Positions 26,752 through 35,180 of a DNA stretch of 64,000 nt are shown one piece after another. A model generated the notes under the pieces. The model was not told the DNA's origin, searched no databases, and saw only the letters and a program-made list of their open reading frames with translations. How positions within the stretch are numbered: position 1 is the stretch's first letter; each line of letters opens with the position of its first letter. The stretch spans positions 186,001 to 250,000 of the forward strand of contig NZ_QLTS01000001.1 in the NCBI RefSeq assembly GCF_003269275.1. The letters run 5' to 3'. Position numbers and translations under genes: made by a program. This DNA is from Phascolarctobacterium faecium DSM 14760. Lineage in GTDB: Bacteria; Bacillota; Negativicutes; Acidaminococcales; Acidaminococcaceae.

Positions 26752-27540
26752 TTATTTTGTCACTAACCCGCCAAAGCGCCGTTCGCGTCCCTGATATTCT
26801 TTGATTGCCTGCAAGAACATTTCAGGGGTAAAAGCAGGCCAATATGCATCTGTAGTCCAAATTTCCGCATATGCGATTTGCCACAGCATAAAATTACTGA
26901 TACGATTATCTCCTCCTGGTCTGATCAAAAGATCAGGCGCAGGCAAGCCAGCCGTATAAAGATAATTTTCAAAAGTTTCTGCCTGTATATCTTCTACTTT
27001 CAGCAAGCCTTTTTCGGTATCTGCCGCAATACGCTGTATTGCCTGTAAAATTTCGGCCTGCCCACCGTAGTTTATTGCCAAGTTTAAAATAATACCGGTA
27101 TTGTTTTTAGTTGCTTCCACAGCGTGGTCCATTTTCTGTTTTACAACTTCCGGCAAACCTTCACGTGAGCCCATAAAACGAACCTGAACATTATTTCGAT
27201 TAAATTCTTCAATCTCACTGGTCAGATAACGGCTTAAAAGCTCCATAATAAAACTGACCTCAGTAACAGGCCGTTTCCAATTTTCTGTTGAAAAAGCATA
27301 CGCGCTGATAACTTTAACACCAATTTTATCAGCAATTTTAACAATAGTTTTTAAAGTTTCAGCTCCGGCCTGATGCCCAAATGTTCGCACTTTTCCCTGC
27401 GCTTTAGCCCAACGGCCATTACCGTCCATAATAATTGCTATATGCTGCGGCACATTAGCCAAATTAATACCATCGATATCGATATTTACGTCGGGGTTTG
27501 TATTCTTCTTGATTTTGAACAAGCTGTTAAACACAAGCAC
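26752..27540 (-). CDS. uppS: Undecaprenyl diphosphate synthase
   Basis: About 262 residues as drawn. cis-Prenyltransferase making the C55 lipid carrier for peptidoglycan and surface glycans. The catalytic MDGNGRWAKAQG, SAYAFSTENWKRP and the C-terminal RPGGDNRISNFMLWQIAY-type block are intact. The frame is open far upstream from an ATG at 27636, but that would read through a hairpin and the extra residues do not look like UppS. A GTG at 27540, six bases after GGGAAGG, gives the usual length and is preferred. Confidence 0.93.
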   Translation of the reverse strand: MLVFNSLFKIKKNTNPDVNIDIDGINLANVPQHIAIIMDGNGRWAKAQGKVRTFGHQAGAETLKTIVKIADKIGVKVISAYAFSTENWKRPVTEVSFIMELLSRYLTSEIEEFNRNNVQVRFMGSREGLPEVVKQKMDHAVEATKNNTGIILNLAINYGGQAEILQAIQRIAADTEKGLLKVEDIQAETFENYLYTAGLPAPDLLIRPGGDNRISNFMLWQIAYAEIWTTDAYWPAFTPEMFLQAIKEYQGRERRFGGLVTK

Positions 27541-27575
27541 ACCAACCCTTCCCTGGAATAAATAAAACTGACAGA

Positions 27576-27592
27576 CCCCCTCTAAGAGGGGG
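27576..27592 (-). terminator. Intercistronic hairpin between ferredoxin gene and uppS
   Basis: CCCCCTCT and AGAGGGGG form a perfect inverted repeat around one central base. On the minus strand it is followed by a loose T-rich stretch, not a clean T-run, so it may be a partial terminator or an mRNA 3'-end stabiliser. Confidence 0.5.
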
Positions 27593-27616
27593 CCTTGCAG
27601 TCCTAAAAACTTAAAA

Positions 27617-27787
27617 TCAAGGTTGTTTAATAGCACCTACAGGGCAAACACCAGCGCAAGCGCCGCATTCAACACATTCATCACCGATTTCATATTTACC
27701 GTCAGCTTCTTTAATAGCACCTACGGGGCAGGTAGAAGCGCAGGAACCGCAACCGATACATTCGTCTTTATTGATTACTAATGCCAT
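27617..27787 (-). CDS. 2[4Fe-4S] ferredoxin
   Basis: 56-residue clostridial-type ferredoxin, an electron carrier of the cytoplasm. Two CxxCxxCxxxCP motifs are present: CIGCGSCASTCP and CVECGACAGVCP, so eight cysteines ligate two [4Fe-4S] clusters. The start ATG has AGGAGGT eight bases upstream. It overlaps the end of the PASTA-like gene by 20 bases. Which redox partner it serves is not visible; IspG in the same operon needs reduced iron-sulfur electron donors, so a link is possible (inference). Confidence 0.95.
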   Translation of the reverse strand: MALVINKDECIGCGSCASTCPVGAIKEADGKYEIGDECVECGACAGVCPVGAIKQP

Positions 27788-28010
27788 TCTCCAGCACCTC
27801 CTTTCTATATTTTTTTACTGTTACAAGAGCTACTTTATTGTCAGACAGCAAACTCTGCCTAACCACATATTCAACAGCTATCTTCTCCGCCACAACTTCG
27901 TTTTGCCGGCGCGGCGGCTGCGTATCAGCAACCGTATATCCGATCTCGGCAGCTTCCAGTCTGGCAATAGCTTCTGCCAAAGGCAGTGCCAACACATCAG
28001 GTATCAGCAT
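27768..28010 (-). CDS. Small PASTA-like protein
   Basis: 80 residues. The pattern IPDVLALPLAEAIARLEAA then EYVVRQSLLSDNKVALVTV resembles a single, degenerate PASTA domain. There is no signal peptide or membrane helix, which is odd for PASTA domains because these usually sit outside the cell on kinases or penicillin-binding proteins. Its ATG shares a base with the frr stop (TGATG), and it overlaps the ferredoxin gene, so it is translated within the operon. Function unknown. Confidence 0.75.
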   Translation of the reverse strand: MLIPDVLALPLAEAIARLEAAEIGYTVADTQPPRRQNEVVAEKIAVEYVVRQSLLSDNKVALVTVKKYRKEVLENGISNQ

Positions 28011-28573
28011 CAGATCTCCATAACTTCCTTTTCTTTATTAGCCATGATATTATCGATTTCCTTGATAATTTTATCAGTCATTTTCTGAATATCATCAGTA
28101 CCCTTTTTAGCTTCATCTTCAGTGATTTCTTTAGCCTTCTCTGCTTTCTTAACAGCATCGTTAGCGTCACGGCGCAGATTACGCACAATCACACGTGCAT
28201 CTTCAGATTTTTTATGAACAGTTTTTACAATCTCTTTACGGCGTTCTTCTGTCAGCTGCGGCAGATTCAACCGAATTACAGCACCATCACTGTTAGGGTT
28301 TAATCCCAAATCAGATTTCATAATAGCTCTTTCAATATCCTTCAGAAGATTCTTCTCCCAAGGCTGGATAATGATCATTCTCGGTTCAGGTACAGTAACG
28401 CTTGCTACCTGGTTAACAGGTGTCGGTGTGCCGTAATAATCTACCATAACCTTTTCCAGCAGAGCCGGAGTAGCACGTCCTGCACGAACAGAAGCAAGAT
28501 CTACGCGCAGTACGTCAGTAGTTTTGTGCATTTTACTTTCTGTTAATTCAATGATTTCTTTTACTGTTGCCAT
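28010..28573 (-). CDS. frr: Ribosome recycling factor
   Basis: 187 residues. RRF splits the post-termination ribosome together with EF-G. Typical segments are RAGRATPALLEKVMVDYYG (residues ~32-50), the PWEKNLLKDIERAI block and the LTEERRKEIVK segment. It follows pyrH by two bases, the conserved tsf-pyrH-frr order. Confidence 0.98.
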   Translation of the reverse strand: MATVKEIIELTESKMHKTTDVLRVDLASVRAGRATPALLEKVMVDYYGTPTPVNQVASVTVPEPRMIIIQPWEKNLLKDIERAIMKSDLGLNPNSDGAVIRLNLPQLTEERRKEIVKTVHKKSEDARVIVRNLRRDANDAVKKAEKAKEITEDEAKKGTDDIQKMTDKIIKEIDNIMANKEKEVMEI

Positions 28574-28575
28574 GA

Positions 28576-29313
<738 letters not shown>

Positions 29314-29351
29314 CTATTTTCTGCAACTCTATATCCTATTTCATATTCTAC

Positions 29352-29360
29352 ATTTTACCA
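29352..29360 (-). promoter_or_regulatory. Possible extended -10 promoter of the pyrH operon
   Basis: TGG-TAAAAT on the minus strand, about 50 bases before pyrH and just after the tsf terminator. No good -35 is visible. Confidence 0.35.
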
Positions 29361-29416
29361 ATATTTCCTCTTTTTTACCTTGAGTTTTTTGTGAACTACA
29401 GCCATTCGGGCAAAAA

Positions 29417-29444
29417 ATAAGAGAACACCGAAGTGTTCTCTTAT
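29417..29444 (-). terminator. Intrinsic terminator of rpsB-tsf
   Basis: Twelve-base perfect stem (29417-29428 with 29433-29444) closed by a TTCG tetraloop on the minus strand, followed by TTTTTTG. It lies 12 bases after the tsf stop. Confidence 0.92.
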
Positions 29445-29455
29445 GCGGTTTCTCA

Positions 29456-30106
29456 TTATTTTACGAAAGACATAACTTCTTCTGCAAAGTTTTCTTCTTT
29501 TTTCTCAATGCCTTCGCCCAGTTGATAACGGGTGAAACGGCGAATAGAAATATTCTCACCGATTTTAGCAATTGATTCGGTAATCAAATCAGAAATAGTT
29601 TTGTCGGGATCTTTAACGAAAGGTTGTTCCATCAAGCATACTTCTTTATAGTATTTCTCGATACGTCCTGCAACCATTTTTTCAATGATTTTTTCAGGTT
29701 TGCCTTCGTTGCGCGCCTGTTCAGCCAAAACAGCTTGTTCATGCTCAAGTTCAGCAGTAGGAACTTCTTCGCGTTTGAGGTAAGACGGATTCGTTGCAGC
29801 AATATGCATAGCAATGTCTTTTACCAATTCTTTGAAAGCATCAGTTTTAGCAACAAAGTCAGTTTCGCAGTTAACTTCTACCAAAACGCCGATACGTCCG
29901 CCGCCATGGATATAAGCTTCAACTAAACCTTCAGCCGCTACACGGCCCGCTTTTTTAGCAGCAGCAGCCAAACCTTTTTCACGCAGGAAGTCGATTGCTT
30001 TTTCAAGATCGCCATCGGTTGCGCTCAAAGCTTTTTTGCAGTCCATCATACCTGCGCCAGTACGTTCACGCAGTTCTTTTACTAATGCAGCAGTAATTTC
30101 AGCCAT
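29456..30106 (-). CDS. tsf: Elongation factor Ts
   Basis: 216 residues, the short form of EF-Ts seen in many Firmicutes. It exchanges GDP for GTP on EF-Tu. The N-terminal UBA-like domain with [16 protein letters not shown], the [20 protein letters not shown] strand and [12 protein letters not shown] are the family blocks. It follows rpsB by 25 bases and ends at a strong terminator. Confidence 0.98.
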   Translation of the reverse strand: MAEITAALVKELRERTGAGMMDCKKALSATDGDLEKAIDFLREKGLAAAAKKAGRVAAEGLVEAYIHGGGRIGVLVEVNCETDFVAKTDAFKELVKDIAMHIAATNPSYLKREEVPTAELEHEQAVLAEQARNEGKPEKIIEKMVAGRIEKYYKEVCLMEQPFVKDPDKTISDLITESIAKIGENISIRRFTRYQLGEGIEKKEENFAEEVMSFVK

Positions 30107-30131
30107 TTATTCGTCCTCCAGTATTTGATTA

Positions 30132-30869
30132 TTATTCAGCGTCTTCAGCTGCAACTTCTTCAGCTTCAGCAGCTTCTTCCATTTGCATACCTTGACGACC
30201 TTCCAAAACAGCGTCAGCCATTTTTGCAGTTAAAAGTTTTACTGCACGAATAGCGTCGTCGTTAGCGGGAATCACATGATCGATAACGTCAGGATCGCAG
30301 TTAGTGTCAACAGTAGCAACAATAGGAATATTCAGTTTGCGTGCTTCAAGCACAGCAATATTTTCTTTGCGGGGATCAACAATGAAGAGAGCACCCGGCA
30401 ATTTTTTCATATCTTTGATACCGCCAAGATATTTAGTAAGTTTTTCCATCTCAAGACGAAGACCGATAACTTCTTTTTTCGGCAGTACGTCAAAAGTTCC
30501 GTCAGCTTCCATAGCTTCCAGCTTACGTAAACGGTTGATACGGGTTTGGATAGTTTTGAAGTTAGTCAGCATACCACCCAACCAACGTTCGTTTACATAG
30601 AACATGTTGCAGCGTAAAGCTTCTTCGCGCATAGCTTCTTGAGCTTGTTTTTTAGTACCAACGAACAAAATATTTTCGCCGCGGGCAGCAACATCGCGCA
30701 GGAAGTTGTAACATTCTTCAACTTTTTTAACGGTTTTCTGCAGGTCGATGATGTAGATGCCGTTTCTTTCAGTGAAGATGTACGGAGCCATCTTAGGGTT
30801 CCAGCGACGGGTTTGGTGACCGAAATGAACACCAGCTTCAAGTAATTGTTTCATGGAAATAATAGCCAT
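30132..30869 (-). CDS. rpsB: 30S ribosomal protein S2
   Basis: 245 residues. Late-joining 30S protein at the back of the small subunit. [41 protein letters not shown] and the [10 protein letters not shown] block are present. The start is set at 30869 (MAIISM), with GGAGG upstream; the frame is open further but those codons fall in the mRNA leader. First gene of the rpsB-tsf operon. Confidence 0.97.
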   Translation of the reverse strand: MAIISMKQLLEAGVHFGHQTRRWNPKMAPYIFTERNGIYIIDLQKTVKKVEECYNFLRDVAARGENILFVGTKKQAQEAMREEALRCNMFYVNERWLGGMLTNFKTIQTRINRLRKLEAMEADGTFDVLPKKEVIGLRLEMEKLTKYLGGIKDMKKLPGALFIVDPRKENIAVLEARKLNIPIVATVDTNCDPDVIDHVIPANDDAIRAVKLLTAKMADAVLEGRQGMQMEEAAEAEEVAAEDAE

Positions 30870-30973
30870 TTTTATTTGCCTCCTGTTTTTTCCTCCGCAG
30901 AAATCGTCTCTAACCCTTACCGCAAGCGGACAGCGGGTGATCATTCTGCGTGTGTATTTTTACACCGTGTGAT

Positions 30974-31002
30974 ATTATACCATAGTTACGGCCTCTGCAC
31001 AA
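30974..31002 (-). promoter_or_regulatory. Promoter of rpsB-tsf
   Basis: Minus strand: TTGTGC (30997-31002), 17 bases, perfect TATAAT (30974-30979) preceded by TGG. The ~100-base leader holds a small CCGC-TT-GCGG hairpin. S2 is autoregulated in other bacteria; no known leader motif was recognised here. Confidence 0.7.
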
Positions 31003-31081
31003 GCTTTTATTCATAATAATCAGCAAAATTTGTTTAATACTTTACACTTAACATGTATACAAAATATTTTAATAATTAAAC

Positions 31082-31110
31082 TTGCCAGCTATATACAGAT
31101 GTGTTAGATT
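31082..31110 (+). promoter_or_regulatory. Possible promoter of the class I aminotransferase gene
   Basis: TTGCCA (31082-31087), 17 bases, TAGATT (31105-31110) with TG at the extended -10 position, 50 bases before the start. Confidence 0.4.
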
Positions 31111-31159
31111 TTATTTGTTTATTGTTTCTATATTTATTATGAAAGGTGGAATGACTTCC

Positions 31160-32338
31160 ATGAGCTTCAACATCGATAAAATGATCTCTCCCTTTATTAA
31201 AGCCCTTCCGCCCTCCGGATTGGCAAAATTTTTAGAAATAACAGCCAACAATCCTAACATTGTACCACTCAGCGTAGGTGAACCTGATTTTGATATTCCA
31301 GCAAAAGTACGTGCAGCCTGTATCGACAGTCTGAATGCAGGGAAAAGCAACTATACCTCTACACTGGGAATGCTGGAACTGCGCGAAGCAATAGCTGCTG
31401 ACACTTACAAAAACTATGGCGTTCAATACGACCCCAAAACTGAAATTATGGTGACTGTAGGTGTCAGCGAAGCATTAGACGTCGTTATCCGCACCATTAT
31501 GGTCCCTGATGGCGAAATCATTATTCCCGAGCCCTGTTATGTTGCTAATAAAGCCTGCATCATTTTAGCAGGCGGAAAGCCGGTACCGGTAGAAACCAAA
31601 CTGGAAAACGGCTTTGTTCCCACGGTCACAGATCTGGAAAAAGCAGTGACTGATAAAACTCGCGCTATCCTCCTTGGTTATCCCAACAATCCTACAGGTG
31701 CTATTATGAGCAAAGAGCAAATCAAGGCTATTGGCGACTGGGCTGTTAAACATGATATTATGATCATTTCTGATGAACTTTATGCTCACCTGACTTATGG
31801 CGGCAAAAAACATACTATGTTCACAGCTTTCCCCGAGTTCAAAGACCGCACAGTAGTTTTAAACGGCTTTTCGAAAGCTTATGCCATGACCGGCCTGCGG
31901 TTAGGTTATTTTACCGCTCCTGCAACATTCGTCCAGGCGGCAAACCTGCTCCATCAAAATGTAGTACTCTGTGCAAATATCACAGCTCAATACGGTGCTA
32001 TAGCTGCTTTAAAATATTGTGAAAACGACATGCTGGCAATGGTTGCCGAATATGAAAAGCGCCGTCAGATCATGATCGACGGCTTTAAGAAAATCGGGCT
32101 GCCCCTTTATGAACCAGAAGGTGCCTTTTATGTATTCCCCTGTATTAAACAAACAGGGCTCACGAGTATGGAATTTGTTGAAAAACTGCTTACAGAAGAA
32201 GAAGTGCTGGTTATCCCCGGCAGCAGCTTCGGAGCCAGCGGTGAAGGCTTTATCCGCTGTTCTTATGCTTACAGCGAAGATAATCTGCGGGAAGCATTAA
32301 CACGTCTTGACAGATTTATCCGAAAATATACAAAATAA
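31160..32338 (+). CDS. Class I/II pyridoxal-phosphate aminotransferase
   Basis: About 392 residues, fold type I aminotransferase of the aspartate aminotransferase Ib group. Substrate-binding and cofactor motifs: SVGEPDFDIP, YTSTLGMLELREAIA, GYPNNPTGAIM, and the PLP lysine in NGFSKAYAMTGLRLGY. The C-terminal arginine is in EGFIRCSYA. The ATG at 31160 is about ten bases after GGTGG. The amino acid used cannot be told from sequence alone; aspartate, alanine or aromatic amino acids are possible. It is a single gene between divergent rpsB and a strong terminator. Confidence 0.9.
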   Translation: MSFNIDKMISPFIKALPPSGLAKFLEITANNPNIVPLSVGEPDFDIPAKVRAACIDSLNAGKSNYTSTLGMLELREAIAADTYKNYGVQYDPKTEIMVTVGVSEALDVVIRTIMVPDGEIIIPEPCYVANKACIILAGGKPVPVETKLENGFVPTVTDLEKAVTDKTRAILLGYPNNPTGAIMSKEQIKAIGDWAVKHDIMIISDELYAHLTYGGKKHTMFTAFPEFKDRTVVLNGFSKAYAMTGLRLGYFTAPATFVQAANLLHQNVVLCANITAQYGAIAALKYCENDMLAMVAEYEKRRQIMIDGFKKIGLPLYEPEGAFYVFPCIKQTGLTSMEFVEKLLTEEEVLVIPGSSFGASGEGFIRCSYAYSEDNLREALTRLDRFIRKYTK

Positions 32339-32341
32339 ACA

Positions 32342-32394
32342 CTTATTATAAAAAACAGACTGCCGTTAAATGGCAGTCTGTTTTTTATAATAAG
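32342..32394. terminator. Bidirectional terminator, 23-base perfect inverted repeat
   Basis: Positions 32342-32364 are the exact reverse complement of 32372-32394, with a seven-base loop. GC-rich centre flanked by A6 and T6. It serves the aminotransferase and the convergent ATPase gene; the ATPase stop codon (32385-32387) lies inside one arm. Confidence 0.9.
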
Positions 32395-33614
32395 CCCACA
32401 GGTATATACCAGTTCTTAGCATCAACAGGCAATAAATCGTTTGCCAGGCAAACAACACCGCCGGAGCCAATTCTCAAGGCTTTTTCACCTTCTGCAATCG
32501 GTTTCAAAATTTCAAACTTCTTAATTTCTTTTACTGGCTGTGCACTTTTACGAATTGCTAAAGGATATACACATCCATCTGTCTCAATCAAAAGTTCGAC
32601 TTCTTTGGTATTGAAATCACGAAAATAACTAAGAGGCGGGATCTGACCGCAGTTAATAAAGCTTTTATAAATCTCATTAACAACCCATGTTTCAAAAAAA
32701 TTAGACGCCATTGCCCCGGCTTCCAACGTTGCTGCACTGCTCCAACGCAGCAAATATGCAGCAAGTCCAGTATCAGTAAAATAAAGCTTTGGTGCTTTGA
32801 CTGCATATTTTAAGTTAGGATGCGCAAACGGTTCCAAAAAATATACCAGACCCGCTGCTGCCAAAACCTTTAGCCACTGTTTAGCTGTCGGTGGAGTTAT
32901 CTCTACCTCTTTAGCCAAAGCTGCGTAATTAAGCATACTGCCAGTATAGCTGGCGGCAGCACATAAGAACCTGTAAAATTGCAATTCATCATTCACCTGT
33001 GCCAATTCTTTTACATCACGCTGTAGAAAAGTCTGTACATAAGATGAATAATAGCAGTTCCAATCCTGTTCAGAAGCACTATTCAACGCTGGCATACTGC
33101 CTTGCCAAATCTGATCAAATAGATCACTCATCGGTAACAAAGGCGACTCCTTCACACGTCTCAGCAAAAATTCATTTTCCGGCACAAAAGGCCCGGCAGG
33201 ACGATCAATCAATTCACCATAACTCAAACCCAATAAATTAACGATACCGATCCTGCCGGTCAAACTCTCACTGACACCATGCATCAACTCAAAAGCCTGT
33301 GACCCGGTCAGCCAGAAATCACCGTTTTGCCCCTGTTCGTCCACATACATTTTAAGATACGGCAACAGCTTAGGAGCCAGCTGAATCTCATCAATCAAAA
33401 GCGGCGGTTTGTAACGCTGCAGAAATAACGCCGGCTCAGTCATCGCCAAACTGCGTACACTGATATCGTCCATCGTCACATAAGTACGATCTGACGCAGC
33501 AAGCCTGCGCAATAAAGTAGTTTTACCCACCTGTCGCGGCCCCGTAACAAGCAGCACCTTAAAACAGCTGTTCAGCTTTTCTATTGTCGTTTCTAAATGA
33601 CGTTTGATATACAT
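32385..33614 (-). CDS. DUF4143-type AAA ATPase
   Basis: 409 residues. N-terminal AAA_14 ATPase with Walker A GPRQVGKTT (residues 25-33), Walker B-like LLIDEIQLAP, and arginine-finger type segments. The C-terminal DUF4143 part has FLQRDVKELAQV and the LKYAVKAPKLYFTDTGLAAYL block, which ends in a PD-(D/E)xK-like region (KEVELLIETDG). Such ATPases are common, often horizontally exchanged, and of unknown role. It has no operon partner; it lies 66 bases from the end of the glycan/acyl cluster. Confidence 0.88.
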   Translation of the reverse strand: MYIKRHLETTIEKLNSCFKVLLVTGPRQVGKTTLLRRLAASDRTYVTMDDISVRSLAMTEPALFLQRYKPPLLIDEIQLAPKLLPYLKMYVDEQGQNGDFWLTGSQAFELMHGVSESLTGRIGIVNLLGLSYGELIDRPAGPFVPENEFLLRRVKESPLLPMSDLFDQIWQGSMPALNSASEQDWNCYYSSYVQTFLQRDVKELAQVNDELQFYRFLCAAASYTGSMLNYAALAKEVEITPPTAKQWLKVLAAAGLVYFLEPFAHPNLKYAVKAPKLYFTDTGLAAYLLRWSSAATLEAGAMASNFFETWVVNEIYKSFINCGQIPPLSYFRDFNTKEVELLIETDGCVYPLAIRKSAQPVKEIKKFEILKPIAEGEKALRIGSGGVVCLANDLLPVDAKNWYIPVGLL

Positions 33615-33680
33615 CGTATTTTACTTCCTTTAAAACTCAAGTTACCTAAAGTTTTATCTTGAATGTTTGTAATAACCTAT

Positions 33681-34520
33681 TTAGATTGTTTTAACATATC
33701 GATACTTGATTTTTCCGGTATAAATAGCAAACAACTTTGCAAAAGTTATTTTTGTAGAAATGTTATTTGCTTCCGCCCAATCATACTGATTTTTTGAAGA
33801 AATTGCCCACCGGATTTGCGATGCAAAATACATACGTAAGTAAACGCTCAAATTTTGACCGCGATAATTTTTCCCGACAACTATCCTGCTTGCTTTTTCA
33901 GTAAAGTAATATACAGCAATTAGATTATCGGCAACATAAATGCCTACAACATTATTATTCCTGATTTGTTCCTGCCAGTCCTCGTCTTCTATAGATAATT
34001 TGTTGTATTTACCCATGTAGTCAACTATCAATTGTTCCACTTCACTTTTGTCATTTAAACTTACTGTACCAATACGCATATTATTTTCGTAAAGTTTCCA
34101 CTTATTCTCTTCTAAATATTTAAAAGATATAGTATGCAAATTTCCGTAAGATAATCGCACTTGCTCATACTTTTGTTTACATTCATAATTATTTTCGATA
34201 AACAACTGGTGCAAAACATTTACAGTGAAATTATTATTTTGTTGTTCATATATATCACAGCAAATTTCTTTATCGGCGTCGGGCAGACTTTTTGTTTTGG
34301 CGGTAAGCCTCCAAAAATACATTTTATAATAATTGCCCTGATCAGCAAACAAGAATAAAGTTCCATCAACAACAGCATATTTTATTTTTTCTTCATTAAT
34401 ATAAGCAGATATATTCTTTTTACTAATGAAGTAATTGAGATATCCCCTCACATGTCCTTCCGTTACATACTCATTATAAAGTTGTTCGTATTCCGATAAA
34501 GATTTGATCGTTTTCAGCAC
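33681..34520 (-). CDS. Tandem-GNAT-like protein, putative acyl/aminoacyl transferase
   Basis: 279 residues, not matched to a named family with certainty. The C-terminal half looks like a GNAT fold: GIYVADNLIAVYYFTEKA, then GKNYRGQNLSVYLRMYFA, and a late N-x-x-S/T-x-x-x-x-x-x-L/F segment (EANNISTKITFAKLFAIYTG). The N-terminal half, with LFLFADQGNYYKMYFW, may be a degenerate second copy. It is related to the 323-residue protein at 36.7 kb. GTG start, seven bases after AAGGA. It follows the MBL gene directly and is the last gene of the cluster. Role in moving an acyl or aminoacyl group from a carrier protein is inference. Confidence 0.6.
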   Translation of the reverse strand: MLKTIKSLSEYEQLYNEYVTEGHVRGYLNYFISKKNISAYINEEKIKYAVVDGTLFLFADQGNYYKMYFWRLTAKTKSLPDADKEICCDIYEQQNNNFTVNVLHQLFIENNYECKQKYEQVRLSYGNLHTISFKYLEENKWKLYENNMRIGTVSLNDKSEVEQLIVDYMGKYNKLSIEDEDWQEQIRNNNVVGIYVADNLIAVYYFTEKASRIVVGKNYRGQNLSVYLRMYFASQIRWAISSKNQYDWAEANNISTKITFAKLFAIYTGKIKYRYVKTI

Positions 34521-35180
34521 TTATTTTTCCTTCTTATTGATATAGCCGTAATATTCATGTAAAGAAAAAGACTCGCCATGACCTGGATACACCACTAGCT
34601 CCGGCGGCAGAGTATTGATATATGGAAGCGCGACATCTGTAAATTCTTTGGGACTGCCACCAGGAAATTTAGCCGCAGGCACACTTTCATCTAAAAGTAT
34701 ATCGCCTGAAAAAAGTATGTTTTCGTTTAAGAAGATGAAATTACCGCCTTCGCTGTGCCCGGGAACCATCTTGATAAACACAGTATTATGCTGCCATCTA
34801 AAGGTAATGCTGTCATTAAAAAGCTCATCTGCGCTGCATGAATAATTGCTGTCAAAAGCAAAATCCGGCTTTTGCAGGTCGGCCTGAAATTCATAATAGG
34901 CCTCAAAATATTTGGAGAAATTTTTGGCAGGCCTTTGCAGATTATTATCACATTTTGAGTTTGACAACAGTTTGCAGCCATACAGCTCTTTAAATTTGTT
35001 TACGCCGCTGATGTGGTCGTAATGTTCATGGGTAACAAGCAACAGATCAACGATCTTGCCTTCTAATAATACTGCTGTTTTTTCATCATAATATGGATCA
35101 ATCACTATACAATGCTTTCCCTCTTCTACGATATACATATTTTGTTCTAAAAGAGGGGTAGTACAGGTTATTATTTTCAT
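34521..35180 (-). CDS. Metallo-beta-lactamase-fold hydrolase
   Basis: 219-residue glyoxalase II-like MBL protein. Metal-binding motif THEHYDHISG (HxHxDH), then PGHSEGGNF, FSGDILL (bridging Asp) and a last His in YPGHGE. This is a complete dinuclear site. There is no signal peptide, so it acts in the cytoplasm. It overlaps the AMP-ligase gene by ATGA and sits between that and a GNAT-like gene. In this setting a thioesterase that frees or edits carrier-bound acyl groups is likely (inference); PqsE is a known MBL thioesterase working beside KAS III-like and ligase enzymes. Confidence 0.85.
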   Translation of the reverse strand: MKIITCTTPLLEQNMYIVEEGKHCIVIDPYYDEKTAVLLEGKIVDLLLVTHEHYDHISGVNKFKELYGCKLLSNSKCDNNLQRPAKNFSKYFEAYYEFQADLQKPDFAFDSNYSCSADELFNDSITFRWQHNTVFIKMVPGHSEGGNFIFLNENILFSGDILLDESVPAAKFPGGSPKEFTDVALPYINTLPPELVVYPGHGESFSLHEYYGYINKKEK

